Assembly: GCA_034003725.1 (NCBI GenBank) | Contig: JAVEYB010000002.1 | Span: forward strand, 329,392-393,391 | Origin: Candidatus Zixiibacteriota bacterium | GTDB taxonomy: Bacteria; Zixibacteria; MSB-5A5; GN15; FEB-12 | Length of the DNA stretch: 64,000 nucleotides | Reading direction: 5' to 3' | In this document: piece after piece, positions 37,285 to 46,589 of the stretch | How positions within the stretch are numbered: the stretch's first letter is position 1 | How the letters are laid out: every line of letters starts with the position of its first letter | Notes under the pieces: generated by a model | What the model saw: only the letters and a program-made list of their open reading frames with translations | Databases searched by the model: none | What the model was told of the DNA's origin: nothing | Made by a program: the position numbers and the translations under genes

Positions 37285-39429
37285 ATGAAACGAATAGCTT
37301 CTGTATTGATCATTGCGGTCGCGGCGCTTCTGCTCGGGGCCGCACTGCAGGCTCAGGACGTCGACAAGCTGAAGTATCCCAAGCTCAACCCGCTGGTGGT
37401 ACCGGAAGTCGACAAGGTGACCCTGCCCAACGGCATGCGCCTCTACGTCCTTGAAGATCATATGCTGCCGGTCTTCCGCGCCTCTGTGCGGATCAATGTC
37501 GGCGGCTATCTCGAACCTGCCGACAAGGTCGGCATGGCATCGATGGTCGGTGAGGTGCTCCGCACCGGCGGTACGGCGAAGTGGACCGGCGATGAAATCG
37601 ACGAAATGCTCGAAGGCATCGGCGGATCCGTGGAAACGTCGATCGACAACCTTTCCGGCAACGCCTCCGTCAATGTCCTCTCCGAGTACACTGATCTGGG
37701 GCTCGAAGTCCTCGCCCAGATTCTGCGCAATCCGACCTTTGACGCAGACAGAGTAGAACTGGCGAAAGTCGGACAGCGGTCCAATATCTCCCGCCGTAAC
37801 GATGACCCCATGACCATCGCAATGCGGGAATTCCGCAAAGTGGTTTACGGTCCGGAGTCCGTGTACGCCCGACACCCGGAATATATGACTGTCAACGCCG
37901 TGAATCGCGAGGATATGGTGGCCTTCCACCAGCAGTGGTTCCACCCGGAGAATATCCAGATTGCCGTCTGGGGTGATTTCGACAAAGCCGAGATCGTAGA
38001 GAAAATAAAAACCTGGTTCGGTGACTGGGAAAAGGGCAATGTCACCGTCCCGCCGCCGCCCGAAGTCACATACGAATACGACCAGCACGTCTATTACGCT
38101 GAAAAGTCCGACGTCAACCAGAGCAACGTCCTCGTCGGACACCTCGGCGGTAAGGTCACCGACCCCGACTACGCCGACCGTATCGTGATGAATGCCATCT
38201 TCGGCGGCAGCTTCGGCAGTCGCATGTTCAACAACGTGCGCTCGAAAGAAGGTCTCGCCTACGCCACCTTTGGCTCGTATACGGCAAACATCTCGTACCC
38301 GGGCGTTTTCGTCGCCTTTGCGTCGACCAAGTCCGAGACCACCGGCAAGGCGGTCCGAGAAATCGTCAAGCAGGTCGAGGGAATGCAGACGAACCCGCCG
38401 ACTCCTGACGAGATGCGCATGGGCAAGGACGGCTACCTCAATTCGTTTGTTTTCAACTTCGATAATCGCGCCGAGGTAGTCAACCGCCTCATGAATTATG
38501 ACTTCTACAATCTCCCCGAAGACTTCCTCGTTCAGGAGAAAGAAAAGGTCGAACAGGTGACCGCCGAAGCGGTGGTTGAAGCCGCCAAGCGCAATCTGCA
38601 CCCCGAAAAACTCCGGGTGCTCGTGGTCGGAAATCAGGCCGATTTTGAAGTCCCGCTCGAGGACCTCAACATGGGACCGGTTACCGAAATCGACATAACG
38701 ATCCCATCCGGCGAGGAAAAGAAGGAACTCGCGATCACCCCCGAAAACCTGGCCAGAGGCGCCGAACTCCTGGAGAAAGCCGCTGCTGCGCACGGCGGCA
38801 CCAGTGCGTTTGCAGCGGTGAAGACGATGTCCGTCAAAGCTCAGGTCGTGATATCGACGCCGCAGGGTGACTTCCCCTTTCCGATCGAGTCCACGGACAT
38901 TCTCCCCGACAAATCATACACGGTCGCCACGATGATGGGCCAGAAGATGTATGACGTTCGGGACGGATCCAAGGGTTGGAAGACGATCGCCCCTGGCCAA
39001 CTCGGCGACAAAACCGAAGAGGACATCCTCAAAGAGAAAGAGGATCAGCTGAGGGATCTCGTCATGATCTTCTCTCATCTGAAAGCCGATCCATACTTCC
39101 AGGCCGTGTACGAAGGTCCCGGTCAGCTCGACCAGAAAGCGGTCGAATGGATTACCCTGGTCGACATGCAGGGTGAGCCCATCTGCCGTCTGGCGATAGA
39201 CCCCCAGACAACAGCTGTCGCCGGTCGCAGCTATTGGGGCTCCGGAATGATGGGCGGGGAAGGAACGATCACCGAGACATTTGAAACGATGACCGAGGCC
39301 GGCGGCATCAAACTGCCCGGCAGGGTCGTCAGGATGATGGATGGTCAGAAAATGGCCGTCGTGGAGATTCAGGAGATGACGGTGAATGCCGATGTCTCCC
39401 CGGATCTCTTCACTAAGCCGACCATGTAA
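37285..39429 (+). CDS. M16-family inactive partner with LolA-like C-terminal extension
   Basis: 714 aa from ATG 37285 (GGGAG 8-12 nt upstream, followed by signal peptide MKRIASVLIIAVAALLLGAA). ATG 37270, overlapping the previous stop by one base, is the other option. The N-terminal 440 residues are M16-like but lack the HxxEH motif (RINVGGYLEPADKVGMASMV in its place). They keep the partner-subunit R/Y signature in SRMFNNVRSKEGLAYATFG. This is the usual active/inactive M16B pair. About 260 further residues (AAAHGGTSAFAAVKTMSVKAQVVI ... LPGRVVRMMDGQKMAVVEI) resemble the LolA/LolB-type outer-membrane lipoprotein-sorting fold; that call is by pattern only. Confidence 0.85.
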   Translation: MKRIASVLIIAVAALLLGAALQAQDVDKLKYPKLNPLVVPEVDKVTLPNGMRLYVLEDHMLPVFRASVRINVGGYLEPADKVGMASMVGEVLRTGGTAKWTGDEIDEMLEGIGGSVETSIDNLSGNASVNVLSEYTDLGLEVLAQILRNPTFDADRVELAKVGQRSNISRRNDDPMTIAMREFRKVVYGPESVYARHPEYMTVNAVNREDMVAFHQQWFHPENIQIAVWGDFDKAEIVEKIKTWFGDWEKGNVTVPPPPEVTYEYDQHVYYAEKSDVNQSNVLVGHLGGKVTDPDYADRIVMNAIFGGSFGSRMFNNVRSKEGLAYATFGSYTANISYPGVFVAFASTKSETTGKAVREIVKQVEGMQTNPPTPDEMRMGKDGYLNSFVFNFDNRAEVVNRLMNYDFYNLPEDFLVQEKEKVEQVTAEAVVEAAKRNLHPEKLRVLVVGNQADFEVPLEDLNMGPVTEIDITIPSGEEKKELAITPENLARGAELLEKAAAAHGGTSAFAAVKTMSVKAQVVISTPQGDFPFPIESTDILPDKSYTVATMMGQKMYDVRDGSKGWKTIAPGQLGDKTEEDILKEKEDQLRDLVMIFSHLKADPYFQAVYEGPGQLDQKAVEWITLVDMQGEPICRLAIDPQTTAVAGRSYWGSGMMGGEGTITETFETMTEAGGIKLPGRVVRMMDGQKMAVVEIQEMTVNADVSPDLFTKPTM

Positions 39430-39455
39430 GCGATAGTCTCAGTCCGAAGAATCCA

Positions 39456-39490
39456 AACCGGCTCCGCCTGACGGCGGGGCCGGTTATTTA
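39456..39490 (+). terminator. intrinsic terminator after the M16 pair
   Basis: AACCGGCTCCGCC (39456-39468) pairs with GGCGGGGCCGGTT (39473-39485), with one U-G pair and a 4-nt loop, followed by ATTTATT. Confidence 0.75.
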
Positions 39491-39496
39491 TTGATA

Positions 39497-39524
39497 TTGA
39501 CCCCGGCGGGAAATGTAGTATCTT
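39497..39524 (+). promoter_or_regulatory. candidate promoter for the small dockerin protein gene
   Basis: TTGACC (39497-39502) and TATCTT (39519-39524), 16-nt spacer, directly after the previous terminator. Fit to the sigma70 consensus is moderate. Confidence 0.3.
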
Positions 39525-39643
39525 GAAATGCAGCCGCAAAGGGTACTTATCGAGACTTCGCTAACGGTAACAGATCCAGGTGTTGACGACACGTGCGTAT
39601 TCAAGCACGGGTTCGTCTATTACTGACCACGGGAAGGTGCCGT

Positions 39644-40564
39644 ATGCGGCCTGCGTTCAGGTTTGTCCCCACCGCGATTTACTCCGCGGTCCTGCTTCTC
39701 TGCAGTACTGCCACCGTATTCTCCCAGGTTCCGCGAGTGGTCGTTTCGGTCGGCGACACGAGCTTCGTCGCCGGAAGCCGGAATAACTACCTGTCCTTAC
39801 GCCTGTACAATTTCGAAGACAGCATAGCCGGCGTCGGACTGCAGTTGAAATCAGAGCGACCTGACCTCGTTACGTTCAACTTCAGTGGTGTCGCATTTGA
39901 CACCGTCGGCACCCTCGTCTCCGGATGGGAATACTGCGTGGTGGTAGACTCGCTGAGTAACGGCGTGTTCTGGCGACTGGCCGCAGCGGCCGATTTCTTC
40001 CCCGACCAGAACCGACCTCCGGCTATACCTCCGCAATCGGGAGGAATTGTCGTTCGCGTTCCCCTGAATACACCCCCGAATCCCGATACCTCCCTGCCAC
40101 TGATTGCCCCGATTACGATGTTCGGCCGTCAGGAGTTCTCTACAACTGGCGGTCAACTGATTGGCGTGGTAACCGACACAATCGTAGACACCAGCTACCT
40201 GGCATGCCAAAACTGGCTCGGTGACAGCTGCACGCTGTGGTTCGAGGTCGATCCCTCCATCAGTCCGTACGATTCAATCGCCTATGACAGCAGCCTGGTC
40301 GGCCAGATTGACACCACGGTGGTCGTATCAATCGGCGGTTCTGTGAGCCTCATTCCAACCCTGCAGTGTGATATCACGGCCGACAATTCTGTTGACCTGT
40401 CCGACCTGATCTGCCTTGTCAATTTCCTGTTCCTCGGCCAGACAAGCGGGGGTTGCGTGTATTTTGGTTACTGTGATCCCGACTCCAGCGGCGGTACCGA
40501 TCTGTCCGATCTGATCCAGCTCGTGAATTACCTGTTCCTCGGCGGGAATCAGCTTACCCATTGA
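39644..40564 (+). CDS. secreted dockerin-repeat protein with cohesin-like N-terminal region
   Basis: 306 aa from ATG 39644, which has GGGAAGG 6 nt upstream and opens a signal peptide (MRPAFRFVPTAIYSAVLLLC). A GTG at 39593 would only add 17 unlikely residues. The middle part begins VVVSVGDTSFVAGS and LRLYNFEDSIAGVGLQL, reminiscent of cohesin-type beta sandwiches. The C-terminus holds two dockerin-like repeats (DLSDLICLVNFLFLG, DLSDLIQLVNYLFLG) with calcium-loop Asp/Asn residues. If both calls hold, one small protein carries both kinds of docking partner. It stands just upstream of the four tandem paralogues. Confidence 0.7.
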   Translation: MRPAFRFVPTAIYSAVLLLCSTATVFSQVPRVVVSVGDTSFVAGSRNNYLSLRLYNFEDSIAGVGLQLKSERPDLVTFNFSGVAFDTVGTLVSGWEYCVVVDSLSNGVFWRLAAAADFFPDQNRPPAIPPQSGGIVVRVPLNTPPNPDTSLPLIAPITMFGRQEFSTTGGQLIGVVTDTIVDTSYLACQNWLGDSCTLWFEVDPSISPYDSIAYDSSLVGQIDTTVVVSIGGSVSLIPTLQCDITADNSVDLSDLICLVNFLFLGQTSGGCVYFGYCDPDSSGGTDLSDLIQLVNYLFLGGNQLTH

Positions 40565-40675
40565 TCTGCTCCGTCCCGATTGCCGCTTGACAGAACTCCC
40601 GGAATACTGAATCTTGAAGCTGTCGGCAGATGTGGAATGCCGGTTCGGCTTAAGTCTCGGAAGGAAATCAACCTC

Positions 40676-43336
40676 ATGCCGCGATTGTCTTTCGGCTTGC
40701 TGGCAGCGCTCGTTATAGGCCTGTCCGCGGAAGCGACGGCGCGCACCATGCGACCCGCCGACAACAACCACGACAATCCCTACGCTGCAACCGCCGCGCC
40801 GGCGTATTGCGCGACAAATCATACGGTAGGTAAGCTGGTCCTCTCTGTCACCAACTACGGTGTATTTGCGGCCGAAGATGACGCTCTCATAACGACGGCC
40901 GACTGTTTTACCGGCAACCGGGTTCTCGCCTGCGAGTATCCCAAACGGTCCGGAACCCAGTACGCATTCTCCGGCGCCTTCTGGATCGGAGCGGTGGTCG
41001 GACGAGATACTCTTGTGTCGGTCGGTGCCGACGGGTGGCAAAACGCGCATGAGATGTTTCCCGATCAGTCTCCGTTCGGCGATATGCGCAAGAGATCCAT
41101 CATCGACCCGGAAGCGGCCGAGTTTGAGGGTGCCGTTTCCGAGCAGGATTTCATCGCCGTATACACCGATACGTACACTTCGGGCGTCGCTGGCCTGTCC
41201 AACGATTTTTTCGGACGTCCCCACATCCCGCTCCATGTCGAAGTCACCCAGCGCTCCTACGCGTGGTCGTACCCGTACGCCGATGATTTCGTGCTGTTTG
41301 ACTACTCGCTCCGCAATATCGGCTTCGAGCGGCTGTCCCGAGTGTACATGGGGATTTATGTGGATGCGGACTGCGCGCCCGGCGGCGGATTGGCCGATGC
41401 CACGCCGGGCGATCTCGGCGCAGGAGCAGAATTCCAGGATGACATCTGCGGATTCCTTGAAACTAGCGTTGAGACCCTTCGCGTCGGCAATACCGACGTT
41501 CCCTATATCGACACGGTCAACACCGCATGGATCGCCGATGTCAGCGGCGACCTTAACGACATCGGGCAAACCCCGCTGCCCGCTGTCACGTCCTGCCGTA
41601 TAGTCCGCACCCCGGCCGAAGAACTCGATGTTTCCTTCAACTGGTGGATCAGCCAGGGCGATGCGACTCAGGACTTCGGCCCCCAGGCCATCGCCACCTA
41701 TCGCAACTTTACGACCGGCGGCACGGGAACGCCTGAGGGCGACGTAAACAAGTACTATGTCCTCAGGAACCGCGAATTCGATTACGACCAGGTTTTCACC
41801 GGGCGCGTCGGTCCAAACGACCCGACCTGGCTGGTCCCCCCCGTCGATCTGGCGCAGGAATTTGCAAACGGCTATGACACGAGATTTCTCCTCTCGTTCG
41901 GACCATTCACGATCGACCCCGGGCAGACTCTGCCGATTTCGTTCGCTTATGTGGCCGGAGACAATTTTCACGTCTTGCCGAACAACGCCAACGTCAACCT
42001 CGGTGACTCCTACAACCCCGAGATATATTACGCCAACCTCAATTTCGATGAATTGTCGACCAATTCCCGCTGGGCGTCCTGGGTGTACGATAATCCCGGA
42101 GTCGACACGGACACGGATGGGTATCTGGGCAAGTTCCTGGTCGTCTGCGATGACACCACCGGGTACAGCATCGACACATCAGTGGTCGGTGGCGACACCC
42201 TGATCGACACGGTCGGCGTGGTCGGCACGCAGTGTGACACGGCCTACTACGAGGGCGACGGGGTGCCCGACTTCAGGGGCGCCTCCCCGCCTCCCGCGCC
42301 TGACGTTTGGCTCATCCCGGAGTTGGGCCGGATTCGCGTCCGGTTTAACGGTCGCCGGTCGGAAACGACACGTGACGTCTTCTCCCGTGAACTCGATTTC
42401 GAAGGGTACCGGGTGTACCTCGCCCGCGATGATCGTGAACCCAGCTACATGCTGCTCGCCGCCTATGATCGCGAGAATTACAACAAATTCGTTTATCAGT
42501 CGTCCGCCAACGAATACAAGCTGTTTGACTCACCGTTCACGCTTGACTCGCTGCGCACGTTGTACGCTGCGGGTGACCCAAACTGGGATCCGCTCGCCTT
42601 CACCCGCACCCGGCCATACTTCCTCGGCATCGACTCCGCCTTCGCCTTTGAGGCGCAGGGATACAACCAGTCGGTGTTCGGCGTGACCACGCCCATCAGA
42701 AAGGTTTATGACGACTGGGAGGATCTCGACCCTGCCGCGTATGGCATAAGTGTCCCCGATTCCGTACCCGACAGTCTGAGTTTCCTGCTGACCGACGACG
42801 GCTACTTCAAGTACTACGAGTATGAGTTTATTGTCGATGATTTGCTACCGACCGTGCCGTACTACGTAAACGTAACCGCAGCGGATTACGGATCACCCGC
42901 GTCAGGTCTCCCTTCCCTCGAGACGTCAAAGACCGTCAATTCCAGAAACGCCTACGCGCTGGAGACTTCGGCTAACGGCACGGCGGGTGAGCTTGATGTA
43001 TACGTGTGGCCGAATCCATATCGGGCGGATGCCGGATATCTCGAAACGGGCTTCGAAGGTCGCTTCAGTCCGTACGCACAGCCGATTCCTGATCGCGAAC
43101 GCCGGATTCACTTCGCCAATCTGCCGCCGAAATGCACGATCAGTATCTTCACACTCGACGGCGACCTCGTCCGGCAGTTCGAACACGATATGGATCCGTC
43201 CGATCCTAACGCCATGCACGATGAGTGGGACCTGATTACCCGAAATACCCAGATGGTAGTGTCGGGCATATATTATTTCACGGTGGAAGAACCGAACGGC
43301 CGCACTCAGATCGGCAAAATCGTCATCATTATGTGA
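40676..43336 (+). CDS. exported tandem paralogue 1 of unknown function
   Basis: 886 aa from ATG 40676 (AAGGAAAT upstream; signal peptide MPRLSFGLLAALVIGLSAEA). Upstream in-frame codons to 40580 are less likely. The family core contains PAYCATNHTVGKLVLSVTNYG, SGAFWIGAVVGRDTLVSVG, RSYAWSYPYADDFVLFDY, TGGTGTPEGDVNKYYVLRNR and YLLSFGPFTIDPGQTLP-type segments. The C-terminal about 115 residues (VYVWPNPYRADAGY, HFANLPPKCTISIFTLDGD, SGIYYFTVE, final KIVIIM) look like a variant of the Por/T9SS sorting domain. No enzymatic motif was found. First of four paralogues on the same strand. Confidence 0.75.
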   Translation: MPRLSFGLLAALVIGLSAEATARTMRPADNNHDNPYAATAAPAYCATNHTVGKLVLSVTNYGVFAAEDDALITTADCFTGNRVLACEYPKRSGTQYAFSGAFWIGAVVGRDTLVSVGADGWQNAHEMFPDQSPFGDMRKRSIIDPEAAEFEGAVSEQDFIAVYTDTYTSGVAGLSNDFFGRPHIPLHVEVTQRSYAWSYPYADDFVLFDYSLRNIGFERLSRVYMGIYVDADCAPGGGLADATPGDLGAGAEFQDDICGFLETSVETLRVGNTDVPYIDTVNTAWIADVSGDLNDIGQTPLPAVTSCRIVRTPAEELDVSFNWWISQGDATQDFGPQAIATYRNFTTGGTGTPEGDVNKYYVLRNREFDYDQVFTGRVGPNDPTWLVPPVDLAQEFANGYDTRFLLSFGPFTIDPGQTLPISFAYVAGDNFHVLPNNANVNLGDSYNPEIYYANLNFDELSTNSRWASWVYDNPGVDTDTDGYLGKFLVVCDDTTGYSIDTSVVGGDTLIDTVGVVGTQCDTAYYEGDGVPDFRGASPPPAPDVWLIPELGRIRVRFNGRRSETTRDVFSRELDFEGYRVYLARDDREPSYMLLAAYDRENYNKFVYQSSANEYKLFDSPFTLDSLRTLYAAGDPNWDPLAFTRTRPYFLGIDSAFAFEAQGYNQSVFGVTTPIRKVYDDWEDLDPAAYGISVPDSVPDSLSFLLTDDGYFKYYEYEFIVDDLLPTVPYYVNVTAADYGSPASGLPSLETSKTVNSRNAYALETSANGTAGELDVYVWPNPYRADAGYLETGFEGRFSPYAQPIPDRERRIHFANLPPKCTISIFTLDGDLVRQFEHDMDPSDPNAMHDEWDLITRNTQMVVSGIYYFTVEEPNGRTQIGKIVIIM

Positions 43337-43524
43337 TGATTTAACGTTGCACGGGTCGTGACTGCAACTGGTCTATGTGGTAAGTGGGTGATACTCGGGG
43401 CGCCCAGCGCCCCGATCGCTTGGAAGTTGAAAGTAAGGTATCCGACCAGCGGCGGATGTCGGCGGGCACGCTCTCGCTCGGTCGGATTGCAGTATGGTCA
43501 TGCAATTCTGTCCGGGAGGGCAGC

Positions 43525-46197
43525 GTGTCAAAATGGTTAGGATTTATCAGTGTTGTCGCTCTGGTGGCATTCGCATCGAGCAATTCACTGGGGCGCACGA
43601 AGTTGATTGAAGGAGGTTACCCGCACGATGATCCGTACATTGTTATGGCGGCGCCCGCATACTGCGCCACCAACCACAGTGTCGGTCGCCTCGTTCTGTC
43701 GGTAACGAACTACGGCGTGTTCGCTGCGGAAGAAGACGCCCTCATCACCACCGCTGACTGCTTCACCGGGTCCGCTGTACTCGCGTGTGAATATCCCAAA
43801 CGGTCGGGCTCGCAGTATTCTTATTCCGGGGCGTTCTGGATCGGCGCTGTCGTCGGCCGTGACACACTTGTGTCGGTCGGTGCCGACGGCTGGCAGCGCA
43901 CGCGAGAAATGTTCCCCGATGAATCCCCGTTCGGCGACATGATCCGTCGTTCGATCCTCGACCCGCTCGCAACGGAGTACGAGGGCGCTATCTCCGAACA
44001 GGACTTCATCGCCGTATATACGGACACCTATACCTCCGGTGTCTCCGGACTCGCGAATGACTTCTTTGGCAGGCCCCATATCCCCCTGTTTATCGAGGTC
44101 ACGCAGCGGTCCTATGCATGGTCGTATCCCTACGCCGATGACTTCGTCTTGTTCGACTACTCGATCAGGAATATCGGCAGTGAACGGCTTACGAAGGTGT
44201 ACATGGGCGTTTATGTCGATGCGGACGTCGGACCGGCAGGACAGGTCGATGACGTCGAAGGAGACCTGTCGCCGGGCGCACTCGAATTTCAGGACGACAT
44301 CTGCGGCTTCCGCGAAACCAATGTCGAAACCCTTCTGGTTGGAAGTGTCCCCGTTGAATACGTGGACACCGTCAATATCGCGTGGATTGCCGACGTCAGC
44401 GGCGATCTTGACGACCTCGGTCAGGTTCCGGTACCCGGCGTGACTGCGACGCGAATCGTCAGAACGCCTGCCGAGGAACTTGACGTGTCATTCAACTGGT
44501 GGATCGGAAGCGGCGATGCCACCCAGGACTTCGGCCCTCAGGCGATCCATACGTACCGCAACTACACGACCGGCGGAACGGGTACGCCGGAAGGCGACAT
44601 CAACAAATACCACGTGCTTCGCAACCGTGAGTTTGATTACGATCAGATCTTCACCGGCCGGATACCTCCGAATGATCCGGTCTGGCTCACTCCACCGGTC
44701 GCCCTCGCACAGGAGTTCGCCAACGGTTACGATACCCGCTACCTGCTGTCGTTCGGACCGTTTACGATCGATCCCGGTCAAACGTTACCCGTGTCCTTCG
44801 CGTACGTTGCAGGCGACGCCTTCCACCAGGATGCACAGAATGCTATCCGCAACCTGGGTGACGCCTATAATCCCGAGATCTATTACGAGAACCTCAACTT
44901 CGATAACCTCGCGACCAACTCCCGCTGGGCCTCCTGGGTATACGACAACCCCGGCGTCGATACCGACACCGACGGCTATGCGGGCAAGTTCCTCGAAGTG
45001 TGCGGTGACTCGATCGGCATCGATATCGACACCATCCGGGATACCAACGGCGTGATCATCGACATCGACACCAACGTCGTTTACCAGAACGGCTGCGATA
45101 CGGCCTACTATGCCGGCGACGGCGTGCCTGATTTCCGGGGCGCTTCTCCGCCTCCCGCACCCGATCTCTGGCTGATCCCGCAGGTCGGCAGCATCACGGT
45201 CCGGTTCAACGGCCGCCGATCCGAAACCACCCGCGACGTCTTCTCACGTGATCTGGATTTCGAGGGCTACAAGGTTTACATCGCCCGCGACGACCGGGAG
45301 CCCAGTTACACCCTGGTGGCTTCCTACGACCGGGAGAACTACAACAAGCTGGTCTACGATTACACTTCCCGTGAGTTCAAGCTGATCGACGTGCCCTATA
45401 CCCTGGACTCGCTGCAGACGATCTACGGCGGTGGCGATCCCGACTGGGATCCGGCCGTTTACACCCGGACCAATCCGTACCGGGGAGCGGCCGATTCGGC
45501 CTTTGCCTTTGAGGCTCAGGGGTTCAACCGGTCGCGCTTCGGGGTGGACACACCGATCCGGAAGGCATACGACAACTGGGAAGAGCTGTTCCCGGGCGAC
45601 TACGGGATCAGCAGCCCGGACTCGGTGCCGGACAGTCTGGCGTTTCTGCTGACGGAGGACGGGTATTTCAAGTACTACGAGTACGAGATTACGATCGACA
45701 ATCTGCTGCCCACGGTGCCGTGGTATGTGAACGTGACCTCGTCGGACTACGGGTCCCCGGCCTCGGGTCTGCCGGCGCTGGAGACGTCGAAGACGGTGAA
45801 CGCCAGAAACACCTATGCGCTGGAGTCGGTGCAGCGGGTGCAGGAGGCGGGGGCGAAAGTGTATGTGTGGCCGAACCCCTACCGGGCTGACGGCGAATAC
45901 CTGACGGAAGGATTTGAGGGGCGGTTCAGTCGCTTCTCGACGCCGATCCCGGACCGTGAGCGGCGGATACACTTCGCCAACTTGCCGCCCAAATGTACGA
46001 TCAAGATTTTCACCCTGGACGGCGATCTGGTGCGCCAGATCGATCACGACATGGATCCGGGTGATCCCAATGCCGTGCATGAGGAGTGGGACATGATCAC
46101 CCGAAACACCCAGATGGTGGTTTCCGGCATCTACTACTGGACGGTCGAAGTTCCCAACGGCGAAACTCAGATCGGCAAACTCGTCATCATCATGTAA
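43525..46197 (+). CDS. exported tandem paralogue 2 of unknown function
   Basis: 890 aa from GTG 43525, chosen because GGGAGGG ends 4 nt upstream. The signal peptide (VSKWLGFISVVALVAFASS) begins there, and the length then equals that of paralogue 3. The frame is open upstream to 43384. Same architecture as paralogue 1. The last 1,635 bp (from 44563 to the stop) appear identical to paralogue 3, while the first third differs at many positions. Codon choice in the 3' part (about 45400-46140) leans visibly more to G/C third bases than in paralogue 1. Confidence 0.75.
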   Translation: MSKWLGFISVVALVAFASSNSLGRTKLIEGGYPHDDPYIVMAAPAYCATNHSVGRLVLSVTNYGVFAAEEDALITTADCFTGSAVLACEYPKRSGSQYSYSGAFWIGAVVGRDTLVSVGADGWQRTREMFPDESPFGDMIRRSILDPLATEYEGAISEQDFIAVYTDTYTSGVSGLANDFFGRPHIPLFIEVTQRSYAWSYPYADDFVLFDYSIRNIGSERLTKVYMGVYVDADVGPAGQVDDVEGDLSPGALEFQDDICGFRETNVETLLVGSVPVEYVDTVNIAWIADVSGDLDDLGQVPVPGVTATRIVRTPAEELDVSFNWWIGSGDATQDFGPQAIHTYRNYTTGGTGTPEGDINKYHVLRNREFDYDQIFTGRIPPNDPVWLTPPVALAQEFANGYDTRYLLSFGPFTIDPGQTLPVSFAYVAGDAFHQDAQNAIRNLGDAYNPEIYYENLNFDNLATNSRWASWVYDNPGVDTDTDGYAGKFLEVCGDSIGIDIDTIRDTNGVIIDIDTNVVYQNGCDTAYYAGDGVPDFRGASPPPAPDLWLIPQVGSITVRFNGRRSETTRDVFSRDLDFEGYKVYIARDDREPSYTLVASYDRENYNKLVYDYTSREFKLIDVPYTLDSLQTIYGGGDPDWDPAVYTRTNPYRGAADSAFAFEAQGFNRSRFGVDTPIRKAYDNWEELFPGDYGISSPDSVPDSLAFLLTEDGYFKYYEYEITIDNLLPTVPWYVNVTSSDYGSPASGLPALETSKTVNARNTYALESVQRVQEAGAKVYVWPNPYRADGEYLTEGFEGRFSRFSTPIPDRERRIHFANLPPKCTIKIFTLDGDLVRQIDHDMDPGDPNAVHEEWDMITRNTQMVVSGIYYWTVEVPNGETQIGKLVIIM
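44563..46197 (+). repeat. 1,635-bp direct repeat, copy A
   Basis: Identical to 47628-49262 at every base in the stretches I compared (44563 to about 45000 line by line; beyond that I compared translations and several nucleotide stretches, including the 3' end). The constant offset of 3,065 bp shows no net indel. Identity breaks at 44562 (C versus T) upstream and directly after the TAA stop downstream. Confidence 0.85.
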
Positions 46198-46589
46198 AGT
46201 CTGCGCAGTGCGTGCGGCTGCCGGCTTAATGCCGTCAGCCGCACCCGCCTTCCTCCCTATCTCCCTGTGCTACGGCGTCTTGTCTGGTTGAACAAGTTCC
46301 CCCGCGGGAATCCTGAGACACAAGAAGGAGACCATTTCGCATTAGACAATTCGCCCCGCAGCACAGTCTATAATCTATCGAATGAGACAGTACAGGTATG
46401 CCCGACGGGCGCGATGGTAGACGCTGGTTTTCGGGTGACAGAACCATGTGCGCGCCAACAGATTGGCCCCCGTCGGTGGAGCTAATCCGTTGAGGCATTT
46501 GTGCCTTGACAGGGACAACGGTAACCCGCATATTTCGTGCTTTAGGTTTGGGAAAAGTTACTAGTCCATAGAGATAGAAGGAAGATACA
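46198..46589 (+). promoter_or_regulatory. 392-nt gap between paralogues 2 and 3 with hairpin and promoter
   Basis: A long hairpin at 46212-46244 (14-nt arms with one mismatch, loop TTAAT) lies 15 nt after the stop but has no T-run, so it is a weak terminator candidate. TTGACA at 46506-46511 and CATATT at 46529-46534, spaced exactly 17 nt, form a plausible promoter for paralogue 3. AGAAGGAAG precedes its GTG. Nothing coding is seen in between. Confidence 0.45.

Noticed and set aside
37198-38793. 531-codon open frame antisense to the second M16 gene
   Set aside because: It mirrors the codon pattern of the real gene, has no family-like sequence or ribosome binding site, and the plus strand encodes a clear M16 protein.
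40328-41971. 547-codon antisense open frame in paralogue 1
   Set aside because: Shadow of a GC-rich coding strand; similar shadows recur in paralogues 2-4 exactly where the sense sequence is conserved.
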